The notes below the pieces were generated by a model, which saw only the letters and a program-made list of their open reading frames with translations, was not told where the DNA came from and did not search any database. A stretch of 64,000 bases of DNA, from the NCBI GenBank assembly GCA_965278995.1, contig OZ257136.1, forward strand, positions 930,001 to 994,000. Reading direction: 5' to 3'. A program made the position numbers and the translations under genes. Positions 37,647-46,994 of the stretch are shown in pieces (the first letter of the stretch is position 1; each line of letters opens with the position of its first letter). Source of the DNA: JADJYF01 sp965278995. Lineage in GTDB: Bacteria; Pseudomonadota; Gammaproteobacteria; Ga0077536.

Positions 37647-38621
37647 TTAAGCCGTTGCGGCAACGGCCTCGACCTGGCGTGGCGCATAAAAATAATTGCG
37701 CAACATGCGCCCCAGATATCTGGCCTGTTGGCGGTCCCACGGCGTGAAACGCGGTAGTTGCAGCGGATGCGTGCTGGCTGTTGCCGTTCCGGGCGACGTT
37801 GTCAGCGCCTGACGATAACCGCACTCGTGGAGCATGCTCAGGTGGCGGGCTTCATAGTCCCGCTGTGGCTGGCCATTCGGATAAGCAAAAGTGTACAGCG
37901 GTTCGCCGACGATCGCCTCCAGTCTCGATTTGTTATGGGCTATCTCGCGCTGCGCCTCGGCGCTGCTCAGCCGCGCGAGTATCGGATGGCTGACGGTATG
38001 GCCGCCGATTTCCATGCCGGCGGCGTGCAGGCGGCCGATGTCGGCCGCGTTCATCATTAATTGCGTGGAGGGCGCGCCGCTGCGTCGGAGTATTTCGCTC
38101 GTAATCTCCTCGCGATGTGCAAAGTCGAGATATTTCAATTGGCCGAGCAGCGTCGCCAGGCACGCCTTACGGTCAGCTGTCAGCGACAGGATGCCAAGTC
38201 CAAGTTCATCCAGATCGATGCTCGGTCCGCGCCACGCGCGCACTGCCTCGATGACCCGGTCATTCCACATCATGCCGCCGTTCTCATAGCAGGTGGTCAC
38301 GAAGAAAGTAGCGGGTAAACCGAGATGCTGCAGTATTGGCAGGGCATTCACCGCGTTGTCACGATAACCGTCGTCGAACGTGATGCAGAGCGCGGCGCGC
38401 GGCAGGGTGCCGGCGAACAGGCGGCTCACTGCGGTACGCAGAGGCATGATGTTGAAACTGTTCTTCAGCCAGCGCAGCTGATCGGTGAAACGCTCGATGT
38501 CGGGTTCATCGACAAGCAGAGCATCCGGTTCGGCAAGGACCCGATGAAAGAGCACGATCGATAGCCGGCGCTCGAAGCTGCCGGCGGCAAGGAGCGCATA
38601 GCGACACGCGCGACCTATCAT
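37647..38621 (-). CDS. Polysaccharide deacetylase (NodB domain)
   Basis: The protein has 324 residues. The NodB core has motif 1 ALCITFDDGYRDN (~77-89), motif 2 MEIGGHTVSHPIL (~204-216) and TFAYPNGQ (~243). There is no signal peptide or clear TM helix, so it is cytoplasmic or tail-associated unless the N-terminal LSIVLFHRVL segment inserts. It is distinct from the DUF3473 deacetylase at 24.6 kb and is a second deacetylation activity in the locus. It is transcribed opposite to its neighbours and diverges from the asparagine-synthase-like gene over 130 nt. Confidence 0.88.
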   Translation of the reverse strand: MIGRACRYALLAAGSFERRLSIVLFHRVLAEPDALLVDEPDIERFTDQLRWLKNSFNIMPLRTAVSRLFAGTLPRAALCITFDDGYRDNAVNALPILQHLGLPATFFVTTCYENGGMMWNDRVIEAVRAWRGPSIDLDELGLGILSLTADRKACLATLLGQLKYLDFAHREEITSEILRRSGAPSTQLMMNAADIGRLHAAGMEIGGHTVSHPILARLSSAEAQREIAHNKSRLEAIVGEPLYTFAYPNGQPQRDYEARHLSMLHECGYRQALTTSPGTATASTHPLQLPRFTPWDRQQARYLGRMLRNYFYAPRQVEAVAATA

Positions 38622-38751
38622 GAGTAACTGTCCCGCGCGTTCAGTTTCACACCGGACAGCCGATGAAGTTGTCTGACCATGTCTTTATACTACTCCGGCT
38701 ATTCAGCTGATTGCAGCGGCATAGAATTTTCCATTCGACGACGGCCCTGAC

Positions 38752-40548
38752 ATGTTGTTCTTTTGCGCCTATTTCGACTGGGCCTCACCCGACTGTGAGC
38801 CCACACTGCAGCCGATGCTGAGCGCTCGCCGTGTTGCCATCAAGAGGACCGTCGCGACTATCGGGATGGTCGGCGGTGCGCTCGCGCATGCCGCCGACTG
38901 TTGCGTCGAAGCGCAGGTCGGCGGCGTCCGAGCGTTTCTCCTCCGTCCCCGCGCTTCGCTGCGTGCGGCGGAAGGCGCAGTACTCGATCGGATACTGCAG
39001 ACTTACACGCGCAGCGGCCGGCTCGAACCGCTTGCCGTCGGTGGACCGTTTGCCATCGTGCTGGTCGATACGATAGATCGGCGGGTGCTGGTCGCCAATG
39101 ATCGTTTCGGCATCTGTCCGGTACATTATCGGCAGTACGGTGAGCGGCTGATGCTGTCCAGCTGTCTCAGTGCCATCGCCGGTAGCGATGTGCGGCCGGC
39201 GTTGTCCCAGCAGGCAATCTACGATTACGTATTTTTTCACTGCATTCCGAGCCCACGCACCATCTATCGCGATATCGCAAAACTCGAACCCGCAGCGCGC
39301 CTGTCCTGGAGCGCGTCAGGGGTGGTGAGTGAGCCCTACTGGCGGCCGGATTTCGCTGCGGCACGAGCGGCTGGCGAGACTAGCGGTCCGGCCCTGCTGG
39401 CAGCACTCGAACAGGCGGTGGAAGTGCGCGCGCAGAACCATTGCGGTGCTTTTCTGAGTGGCGGACTCGATAGTTCGTCGGTTGCCGGTATGTTAAAGCG
39501 CAGCACCGGTGAAGCGTCCACATTCACCATCGGTTTCGATGCCCCGGGTTACGATGAGTCGGCCTATGCACGGCTCGCGGCGAACCATTTCGGGGCGACG
39601 CATCACGAATATTTCCTCACGCCGGCCGATGTACGTGATTCGTTGACAACCATAGCCGCGCACTACAGTGAGCCTTTCGGCAATTCATCGGTTATTCCAA
39701 CCTACTACTGTGCCCGATATGCACGTGAGCATGGCATCGAGGTGCTGTTGGCCGGTGACGGCGGCGACGAGTTGTTCGCCGGCAACACGCGCTATATCGA
39801 ACAGGAAAAGTTCGACCGCTATACGCGCCTTCCGGCTGCGTTGCGGGCCGGAATCGAGCTGGGTTATCGTGCTTTGCCGATACTCGAACGCCTGCCCGTG
39901 AGCGGCAAGGGCGCTCGCTATATCCGCCAGGTTGAGATGGGTCTGCCTGATCGGCTTCAGTCGTATAATTTTCTGCACCGCTATCTGCCGGAACGGGTGT
40001 TCGACAGCGAATGGCTGGCCAACGTCGAGACGCAGGCACCGTGGCTCAGTTGGCGTCAGCGTTATGCAGAGCCGGCAACGGGCGATGCATTGCAACGCAT
40101 GCTATATCTCGATTGGAAATTCACGCTTGCCGACAACGACCTTGTCAAAGTTAATAACATGTGTGAACTGGCGGGGATTGAAGTCTGCTATCCAATGCTG
40201 GCCGACGAAGTTGTCGATCTCGCTGTCGGCATGAACTCGGCCAGCCTGCTCGAAGGTGGGCGTCTGCGTGGTTTCTACAAGCGTGCGGTTGGCGATTTTC
40301 TGCCGAAAGCGATTGTAGAAAAATCGAAACACGGCTTCGGCCTGCCTTTCGGACTGTGGTTACGTGATGACGAGGGCCTTCGCGCACTGGCCACGCAGGC
40401 CCTTCACGACCTGCGCGGGCGTGGCATTTTCCAGGCCTCATTCATCGACGAGGCGCTGCGGCTGTACCGCTCGGCCGATGCGCCAAGTTATTTTGGCGAA
40501 CTCGTCTGGATTCTGATGATGCTCGAACTCTGGCTCGCGACCCACTGA
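38752..40548 (+). CDS. Asparagine-synthase-like protein without N-terminal Cys
   Basis: The protein has 598 residues. The synthetase domain is intact: PP-loop GAFLSGGLDSSSVAGML (~224-240), TFTIGFDAPGYDESAYA and LLAGDGGDELFAGNTRY. The glutaminase-like domain is recognisable (VLVANDRFGICPVHY) but the protein begins MLFFCAY and so lacks the catalytic Cys at position 2. A dead or absent glutaminase suggests use of free ammonia, or beta-lactam-synthetase/lasso-type chemistry in which an adenylated carboxylate is attacked by another amine. The start is the only ATG upstream of the conserved region. A modification of the EPS or a peptide is possible. It is a single-gene unit between two spacers. Confidence 0.85.
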   Translation: MLFFCAYFDWASPDCEPTLQPMLSARRVAIKRTVATIGMVGGALAHAADCCVEAQVGGVRAFLLRPRASLRAAEGAVLDRILQTYTRSGRLEPLAVGGPFAIVLVDTIDRRVLVANDRFGICPVHYRQYGERLMLSSCLSAIAGSDVRPALSQQAIYDYVFFHCIPSPRTIYRDIAKLEPAARLSWSASGVVSEPYWRPDFAAARAAGETSGPALLAALEQAVEVRAQNHCGAFLSGGLDSSSVAGMLKRSTGEASTFTIGFDAPGYDESAYARLAANHFGATHHEYFLTPADVRDSLTTIAAHYSEPFGNSSVIPTYYCARYAREHGIEVLLAGDGGDELFAGNTRYIEQEKFDRYTRLPAALRAGIELGYRALPILERLPVSGKGARYIRQVEMGLPDRLQSYNFLHRYLPERVFDSEWLANVETQAPWLSWRQRYAEPATGDALQRMLYLDWKFTLADNDLVKVNNMCELAGIEVCYPMLADEVVDLAVGMNSASLLEGGRLRGFYKRAVGDFLPKAIVEKSKHGFGLPFGLWLRDDEGLRALATQALHDLRGRGIFQASFIDEALRLYRSADAPSYFGELVWILMMLELWLATH

Positions 40549-40892
40549 CCCGCCTTTTTCGCGGCTTACATCCCCCGCACAGATCGTGCCTGATTGCAGC
40601 GCCACATGCTGAAAAGCGGTGTCGCGTCGCAACAATGAGCTGTGCCCGCCCGGCACCTCAACATTGTCACGAACTGTGAACTGTCACCCCTTTCTTGTGT
40701 GTGGTACCCGCTAGACTTCGCCCGCCATATCGGATACGTGCCCGCGCCACTTTGCCGCTTGCAGCCGCAACGCACCGCTCGCTCGCCCGTAATTAATTTC
40801 CAGTTCAATTGGTATTCAGCATTCCAGTCGACGGTGGCCGCTATCTGCCGATTCGACAAGTTGCATTTGACCAGCGCAAAACGAGTGTACAT
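40549..40892. other. Intergenic region upstream of Kelch/jelly-roll gene
   Basis: 344 bases without a gene. It holds the shared promoter module at 40664-40717 and then about 170 nt of leader with an AT-rich stretch near 40790-40830. CCGC and GCGG arms around CTTTTTC after 40550 could form only a weak hairpin, so termination of the upstream gene is not evident. Confidence 0.6.
40664..40717 (+). promoter_or_regulatory. Candidate activator-dependent promoter, copy 2 of shared module
   Basis: TTGTCACGAACTGTGAACTG (40664-40683), exactly 28 nt, then TAGACT (40712-40717). CCTTTC sits 17 nt before TAGACT at the same offset as in the copy at 9668-9721. The 20-mers match at 17 of 20 positions. TGTCAC repeats just downstream (40682-40687), giving three TGTNAN half-sites. 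Confidence 0.65.
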
Positions 40893-43800
40893 ATGAAGTT
40901 CGCCTTTCCGACTTTCTCAGCGGCAAGTCACCAACGTCGCCCCGGCAGCGCGTTGCTTATCGTCGTTGGCATGCTGGGTATTTGTAGCGCCGCTTTTGCT
41001 GCCGCGCCACCGGCTTGGGTCACACGTATCGGAGCTGGACAATGGGCTGCGATCACGACCGAGAACTCAGCTAACGATGTTGATCCAGGCCTCGATGCTG
41101 CAGCTAATCCATCGTTCCCGGGAACCCCGCGTTACGCAGGCAATTCAGGCTATCGATCGGTGTGGGAGGCATGGAACAGTGGCGCGCTAGCACCAGAACT
41201 CGGTGCCTGCGGCTCAATCCTCCATTTTGGTGGCGCCAATGATTATTTCGGCAACGCCGTCATAGCGCTGAACCTGTGCGGCGGTTCCAGCGGCGCACCG
41301 GTCTGGCAGCGTCTCAGCAATCCGTACAGCGGTACAATAACCTTGCCGCGCTCGAACGGCGCGTTCCCTAACAACACCCCGGTGCCACCGCACACCTACG
41401 ATCTGTTGACCTACGACCCCGTTGGTAAATCGCTGGTTGTTCTGGAGTCCTATCGTGGGACGACTGCGCCGCTGACGGCACCGAATGCGTGGGTGTTTGA
41501 TCTCACACATCGCCAATGGCGCGGGCCATTTCAGCATCGAGGCGCGAGCACCGGCGTTTCCAGCTACGACACGCGACGCAAAGTCGTCTGGTTTCAACCG
41601 CAGCAGGGCAAGAGCGGCGAACTGACGGCATTCAACCCTGCCACAGGCGCCTTCTCCTACTACGGCTGGCCGGAGCGGGCTGGCGTCGGCAGCCTGGATT
41701 CATTGATGGGCTACGATCCACGTCGCGATCGGCTGGTTCAGACCAGCTTCCGAGGTGGATTGCGGACACTCGCCGAGCATCGCCTGGACGACGCCAGACT
41801 ACCGTGGATCGTTGCGCGTCAGGAGAATGCACCGGCAACTTTGACGGGCCAGCATGCGATGGCCTGGTCGAGTCGCCGCGGTGCCTGGATCGTGTGGATG
41901 GCACAAGCCGGGGCGAACGTCTACGAATTGCGTTACGTGAATACCGCCAGTGATGGTGCTCCGGTTTATCGCTGGACTAACCTGACTGCCAGCTCCAACA
42001 CGATAGTGCCGCTGAAGAGCGGCGTCACCGCGAATGGCACGTTCGAAAAATTTCAGGTGGTTGAGTTCACCGGCGGCACTGAAGTGCTGGTCGGACAGAT
42101 GCGATTGGCCGATGGTGTATTCGCATTTCGACTGCCTGCTTCGACGGCGGCGCCAGGTCTCCTGCCGACAGGTAATTCGGGGCTTCCCAGCCCGGCCTCG
42201 CCAGTCGCAACGCCGCCTGCGGTGAAGCCACCGACAGTAGTGCCCCCTGTTGTGGTGCCACCGATAGTGCCGCCTCCGGCAAATCAGCGGCCGGCGACTC
42301 CATTTGCGGCGCAGGCAGCGGCCATCGCGCCAGGACATTGGGGCAGCATCAATGCAGACAATCTGGCCAGCGATGTCGATCCGGCGCTCGATCCTGCAGC
42401 GAATCCCAATTTTCCGAACTCCCCACCTTATCGCGGTAATAGCGGCTACCGGTCTATCTGGCAGGCGTGGAACAGCGGTGTTTATGCGCCGACGCTGGGG
42501 CGCTGCGGAGGGCTGTTGTATTTTGGCGGTGGCCACACGGACTACGCCGGCAACGAAGTCATCGGACTGGACCTGTGCGGCGGCACCAACGGCGGTCCGC
42601 GCTGGCAACGATTGAGCAATCCGTATCCCGGCCCGATAGTGTGGCCGTACCCCAAAGGCGCCTATCCCAACGGTACACCGGCACCGCCGCATACCTATGA
42701 TCTGCTGGCATTCGATCAAGCCAGCAACTCGCTGGTATTGATGAATTCTTCGATTAGCGGGCCGCTTGCGACGTATAGCCAGCATGCCTGGTTGTTCAGC
42801 CTGACCACGCGCCGTTGGAGCGGTCCGTTCGAGCATCGTGGCGCGATGGAGGGCACTTCGGCCTATGATTCCCAGCGGCGCGTTGTGTGGTTCCAGCCGG
42901 AGCAGGGCAGACCGGGTGAACTGACAGCGTTCAATACCGCGTCCGGTACTTTCAGTTATTACGGCTGGCCTGCGGTGAATGGCGTCGGTAATCTCGATTC
43001 GCTGATGGGCTACGATCCGCTGCGCGACAAACTCGTCGTGGCGAGTTTCCGTTCCGATCCGCCGGTACTGGCGGAGCACGATTTGGCTAACCCCTCATCA
43101 CGCTGGCAGACTGCGGTGCAGCGGTCCGCACCCGCTGGCCTTATGGGACAGCATGCATTCGCATGGTCGCCCTTACGCGGCGCCTGGCTCGTGTGGATGT
43201 CGCAGCGTGGCGGCACCGTCTACGAGTTACGTTACACGGGACTGAACGCCCACGGTCAACCGGAGTACACGTGGAGGCCGCTGACGGCAACGACCAACAC
43301 TGTGTTACCGGTAGCAGCAAACGTCGATCACCTTGGCAGCTTCGAAAAGTTCCAGGTCGTGCGGACGGCCGACAACGTGGAAGTGCTGGTTGGGCAATTG
43401 CGTGTACAGGATGGCATCAAGGCGTTCCGCATCCCGCCGCCAGGCAGCGAACCGCCGCTCGTCCCACTGCCGCCAGGTAGCTGTGGCGATCCGGTGGCGT
43501 GCAAGATGAATGAGCCTGGCTGGGCTAATGTCTGCTCCCAACCCGGAGTCTTCATCTGCGACAACTTCGGTCGCGAAAACAGCCTCGATGGCCAGCTGAT
43601 TGGAGGTGACACGACGCCGCACCTCGACTTGGCGAAGGGCCATCTGGTCTTCAACATCCCGTCGGGCAGCGGGGCAAACGCCGGTGGCCAGTACGCCGTG
43701 GCGTTTCCGCCTTTTGGCGAAGGCAAGTTTCTCGCACTCTCCTACCGCATCAAGGCCGATACGGCGGCGCTGGCGTTGGAGGGCCGCAAGGAATTCACCA

Positions 43801-44291
43801 TGTGGCGAGGCTCGTCGCCGTGCACGGATCTCGAATTGACACAGACCCACCTGTACTCATCGCCGATCTTCGTGCCTTACACCGAATGTGGTGCCGGGCA
43901 TTTTACCTTGCCTTTGGGACCATCCGATCTGCGTCTGCACTATCCGGACTACAACTGCACTTACCAGGGTATCAAGTCGAGCTTTAATGGCTGCGCAATC
44001 ACGCACGCCAATGTTTGGGAGAACTTCTATATCGAGGTGAACATTGGCACTTATGGCCAACCCAATAGCCGGGTGGTGATGTGGCACAAGACCGAGGGCG
44101 GTACCTGGAAGCGTTATATTGAGACCAACGAGTTTACTTTCCGCGGGAACGGCGGGTTCGAGCACTTGATGTTGACGGTCTACATGACCGGCAAAGATCG
44201 GTCTATCGTGCATGCCCCGGGCGAAGTCCGCTACGATCACCTGATCATGTCGACAAAGCCGTTCAACGTCGACGCTCTGCTGGGGCCGTAA
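40893..44291 (+). CDS. Secreted protein: two Kelch-like domains plus jelly-roll domain
   Basis: The protein has 1,132 residues from ATG 40893. Signal peptide: SALLIVVGMLGICSAAFAAAPP. Two ~390-residue homologous blocks follow (about 35-425 and 480-845), sharing motifs such as NSGYRSxWxAWNSG, CGGxLxFGG, WQRLSNPY, PPHTYDLL, WSGPFEHRGA, VVWFQPxQG, FSYYGWP and LDSLMGYDP. They look like Kelch/galactose-oxidase-type beta-propellers. A Pro/Val-rich linker (~430-475) joins them. The C-terminal ~265 residues (from about CSQPGVFICDNFGREN) form a beta-sandwich-like domain related in pattern to the 33851 protein. Polysaccharide binding or cleavage is plausible; no active site is evident. A shared-motif promoter lies ~180 nt upstream. 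Confidence 0.82.
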   Translation: MKFAFPTFSAASHQRRPGSALLIVVGMLGICSAAFAAAPPAWVTRIGAGQWAAITTENSANDVDPGLDAAANPSFPGTPRYAGNSGYRSVWEAWNSGALAPELGACGSILHFGGANDYFGNAVIALNLCGGSSGAPVWQRLSNPYSGTITLPRSNGAFPNNTPVPPHTYDLLTYDPVGKSLVVLESYRGTTAPLTAPNAWVFDLTHRQWRGPFQHRGASTGVSSYDTRRKVVWFQPQQGKSGELTAFNPATGAFSYYGWPERAGVGSLDSLMGYDPRRDRLVQTSFRGGLRTLAEHRLDDARLPWIVARQENAPATLTGQHAMAWSSRRGAWIVWMAQAGANVYELRYVNTASDGAPVYRWTNLTASSNTIVPLKSGVTANGTFEKFQVVEFTGGTEVLVGQMRLADGVFAFRLPASTAAPGLLPTGNSGLPSPASPVATPPAVKPPTVVPPVVVPPIVPPPANQRPATPFAAQAAAIAPGHWGSINADNLASDVDPALDPAANPNFPNSPPYRGNSGYRSIWQAWNSGVYAPTLGRCGGLLYFGGGHTDYAGNEVIGLDLCGGTNGGPRWQRLSNPYPGPIVWPYPKGAYPNGTPAPPHTYDLLAFDQASNSLVLMNSSISGPLATYSQHAWLFSLTTRRWSGPFEHRGAMEGTSAYDSQRRVVWFQPEQGRPGELTAFNTASGTFSYYGWPAVNGVGNLDSLMGYDPLRDKLVVASFRSDPPVLAEHDLANPSSRWQTAVQRSAPAGLMGQHAFAWSPLRGAWLVWMSQRGGTVYELRYTGLNAHGQPEYTWRPLTATTNTVLPVAANVDHLGSFEKFQVVRTADNVEVLVGQLRVQDGIKAFRIPPPGSEPPLVPLPPGSCGDPVACKMNEPGWANVCSQPGVFICDNFGRENSLDGQLIGGDTTPHLDLAKGHLVFNIPSGSGANAGGQYAVAFPPFGEGKFLALSYRIKADTAALALEGRKEFTMWRGSSPCTDLELTQTHLYSSPIFVPYTECGAGHFTLPLGPSDLRLHYPDYNCTYQGIKSSFNGCAITHANVWENFYIEVNIGTYGQPNSRVVMWHKTEGGTWKRYIETNEFTFRGNGGFEHLMLTVYMTGKDRSIVHAPGEVRYDHLIMSTKPFNVDALLGP

Positions 44292-44665
44292 ACCGCGGCT
44301 GTAACGAAGACTGATAGCGCGGGGCCGGCAGTGCCTGTACTGCCAGGCTTCGCGCCTGAATTGTATCCCGCTGACGGGTTGGAGCCTGGGTCCTGAGAGC
44401 GCTCCACTGCGTGCCGCGATAGCAGCCCCGATGGCGCGCTCCGATGGCGCGCTCCGATTGAAGTTCAATCCACGACAGGCCGATACCTAGGGCGCTGCCG
44501 GCAGCAGCATGCCTATAATCCGGCGCTAAGGACCCTGGTCAGAATTATCTCGCCAACACCGAGGGTGTACCGGCTCTCCGTTTTTGTGGAATTTTTTACC
44601 ACGAGTTCACGATTGGGCAAAGACAGGATGCAAACAGGCGCTGCGCGCAACGAGAACCCGACGCC
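44292..44665. other. Intergenic region upstream of flippase, with 13-nt tandem repeat
   Basis: 374 bases without a convincing gene. A 13-nt unit CCGATGGCGCGCT is repeated in tandem at 44428-44440 and 44441-44453, with CCGAT continuing. A TATAAT box lies at 44514-44519, without a recognisable -35, and is a candidate promoter about 150 nt upstream of the flippase ATG. GTGG and CCAC arms around an AT tract (about 44587-44603) may form a weak hairpin. Confidence 0.5.
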
Positions 44666-46153
44666 ATGACCGGCGGCAAAATCACGATGGCGGCGATCTG
44701 GACTGTAGCGACGCGCTTTCTGAATCGCGGCATCGGCCTCATCAGCATGCTGATTCTGGCGCGGCTGCTACAGCCGGAGGATTTCGGCCTGGTCGCGATC
44801 GCGATGTCGGTTTACGCGATCGTGCAACTGCTCGAGGCTTTCGGCTTCGACACGGTGCTGATCCAGAACCAGCAGGCCACCACCGCACATTACAACACGG
44901 CTTGGACCATCAAGGCTGTGTTCGGCGTTATTCTTACGCTGTTGACCATGCTGGTGGCGGTCCCCGCGTCGAAGTTCTTTCGCGAGCCGCGTATCGTGCC
45001 GATGTTATTCGCGATCAGCCCGATGTTTCTGATCGGCGGACTGATGAATATCGGTATTGTCGATTTCCGCAAGAACTATCAATTTCACAAGGACTTCGTT
45101 CTGAACGTCAGCGCCAAGCTGGCGGGTTTTGTCGCCACCATCAGCCTGGTAATTTACCATCAGAGTCACTGGGTACTGGTGACCGGCATTCTGACTACAG
45201 CCGTCATACAGTTGATACTCAGCTACGCAATGCATCCATTCCGGCCGCGCTGGGACCTGACGCATCACCGCGAAATCATCGGTTTCTCGAAATGGCTGCT
45301 GTTGAATAATTTTCTCAACTACCTGAGCAATCGCTCACCCGAACTGCTACTGGGCCGACTGTCGACGCCGGCCGCGGTCGGCATTTTCAATATTGGCCAC
45401 GAGATCGCAACATTATCGACCACTGAAGCGATAGCGCCGATCAGCCGCGCGAGTTTTCCGGCATTTTCCGCCCTCGCTCAACAGCCGGTCGCGTTGGCTC
45501 GTACCTATGTCGAAATTCTTGCATTCATCGCCTTGATCGCTATTCCTATCGGGCTGGGCACCTATACTGTCGCGCCCTATCTGGTCGAGGTCGCGCTCGG
45601 CGCGCAATGGACAGCAGCAGTGCCGGTAGTAGAAATCTCGAGTCTGTACGGCATGATCAACGCGGTCAACGGCAACTCAGGCTATATCTATCTGGCTATC
45701 GGTAAGCCACGCATTCTGTCGTGGTTGACGTTAGCTTCACTCGCGTTATTGCTACCCCTGTTGTATTACCTGTGTTCGACGCGCGGGCCGGTCGGTGCCT
45801 CGTTTGCCTTCTTGATCACGCTGGTTGTCATGACACCAATCAGTTGCTGGGTGCTGTCGCGTGTCGCCGGTATTGCAGTCAGTAGCCTGGTCGGCGCTGT
45901 ATGGCGTCCGGCGCTGGCTGCCGGGGTCATGCTGTTCGCCATCAATGCGGCGGAAGGTCAGTTGAAGGTACTGCGGATGGACACGAACAATCTCGTCAAC
46001 TTGCTCATTCTGGTCGGCGTCGGAGCTGTCGTTTATTGTCTGGCTGAGTTGGCGTTGTGGGCTGCCGCCGGGCGGCCGCCCGGACCGGAACTGCAGATTC
46101 TGCAAAAGGTCACCGCGTTCCGGCGTCGGGGATGGTCGACGCGACGCGTGTGA
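44666..46153 (+). CDS. Wzx-type polysaccharide flippase
   Basis: The protein has 495 residues, polytopic (about 12-14 hydrophobic helices), of the lipopolysaccharide/O-antigen flippase (MOP) group. Typical start: ATRFLNRGIGLISMLILARLLQPEDFGLVAIAM. It would move the lipid-linked repeat unit across the inner membrane. It is followed by the methyltransferase 76 nt downstream. ATG 44666 is chosen because the hydrophobic fold starts directly after it. Confidence 0.9.
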   Translation: MTGGKITMAAIWTVATRFLNRGIGLISMLILARLLQPEDFGLVAIAMSVYAIVQLLEAFGFDTVLIQNQQATTAHYNTAWTIKAVFGVILTLLTMLVAVPASKFFREPRIVPMLFAISPMFLIGGLMNIGIVDFRKNYQFHKDFVLNVSAKLAGFVATISLVIYHQSHWVLVTGILTTAVIQLILSYAMHPFRPRWDLTHHREIIGFSKWLLLNNFLNYLSNRSPELLLGRLSTPAAVGIFNIGHEIATLSTTEAIAPISRASFPAFSALAQQPVALARTYVEILAFIALIAIPIGLGTYTVAPYLVEVALGAQWTAAVPVVEISSLYGMINAVNGNSGYIYLAIGKPRILSWLTLASLALLLPLLYYLCSTRGPVGASFAFLITLVVMTPISCWVLSRVAGIAVSSLVGAVWRPALAAGVMLFAINAAEGQLKVLRMDTNNLVNLLILVGVGAVVYCLAELALWAAAGRPPGPELQILQKVTAFRRRGWSTRRV

Positions 46154-46229
46154 ACGGTACTTTTTACCATTGCCGTCGCATCTGCCATCATGGTTTATGT
46201 AACCGTGCGATGAATTTCGGGATCAGTAC

Positions 46230-46994
46230 ATGAATGGCATCGAACTCGACTACGGTCATTACTACACACGCTGGAATCCCGATACACCTGAACACTATGT
46301 GCGAATGACAGCCAAGTATCGGGAGCTGCTCGGCCCCTATTGGCCCAAGGACCGCGCTGCGCAGATCCTCGAGATTGGTTGCGGCATGGGTTTCGCGCTG
46401 AACGCCTGCAAGGAAGCCGGTTTTGTTCATGCCTGCGGCATCGATGCCGACGTAAGCCAGGTCGCTGCGAGCCAGCGCAAAGGTCTAGCCGTGACCCGCG
46501 TCGATGACAGCACCGCCTACCTGTCCGATTTCACCGATCATTACGATATGGTGTTGGCTTTCGACCTCATCGAACATCTGCCATTGGATAAGCAAATAAC
46601 CTTATGCGCCGCCATCCATGGCGCGCTCAAACCGGGCGGGATCCTGATGGCGACCGTGCCGAACGCCAATTCGTCGCTGGCCGCACGGTTTCGCTATAAC
46701 GATCTCACGCACCATACCAGTTTCACGGAAGTCAGCCTCGAATTCCTGCTTTACACTTGCGGCTTCCGAACGATGACCATCGGCGCCGCAGAAGAGCGCC
46801 CGCGCGTGCCGAAGCCCAAGCGTTTGTTTGGTTCGTGGTTCATGCGCAGCTGGTATTGGCGCGCCATGCGCTACTGGCTGTTGTATTCACTGGTCCGCGG
46901 CTTCCGTCGGCTCGAATGCGTGGTCGAACTCGGTGCCGAAGGCCGCAGCATCCCGCTATCCCTGAATCTACTCTGTGTCGCAAAAAAGGACTGA
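46230..46994 (+). CDS. Class I SAM-dependent methyltransferase
   Basis: The protein has 254 residues. SAM motif I is ILEIGCGMGFALNACKE (~47-63), post-I acidic CGIDADVSQ (~69), then DMVLAFDLIEHLPLD (~107) and LKPGGILMATVPNANS (~132), the methyltransf_11/23 pattern. It probably methylates a sugar or carrier-linked intermediate. The C-terminus has a hydrophobic/basic tail (WRAMRYWLLYSLVRGFRRLE). Its 3' end overlaps the HAD gene by 20 nt, so the two are coupled. ATG 46230 precedes the conserved domain directly. Confidence 0.9.
   Translation: MNGIELDYGHYYTRWNPDTPEHYVRMTAKYRELLGPYWPKDRAAQILEIGCGMGFALNACKEAGFVHACGIDADVSQVAASQRKGLAVTRVDDSTAYLSDFTDHYDMVLAFDLIEHLPLDKQITLCAAIHGALKPGGILMATVPNANSSLAARFRYNDLTHHTSFTEVSLEFLLYTCGFRTMTIGAAEERPRVPKPKRLFGSWFMRSWYWRAMRYWLLYSLVRGFRRLECVVELGAEGRSIPLSLNLLCVAKKD

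Noticed and set aside
44428..44458. 13-nt tandem repeat upstream of the flippase considered as an operator
   Set aside because: Simple GC-rich slippage-type duplication; kept only as a note in the intergenic entry.
44584..45309. 241-codon + strand ORF overlapping the flippase start
   Set aside because: Low-complexity out-of-frame translation; the flippase frame has convincing TM helices.
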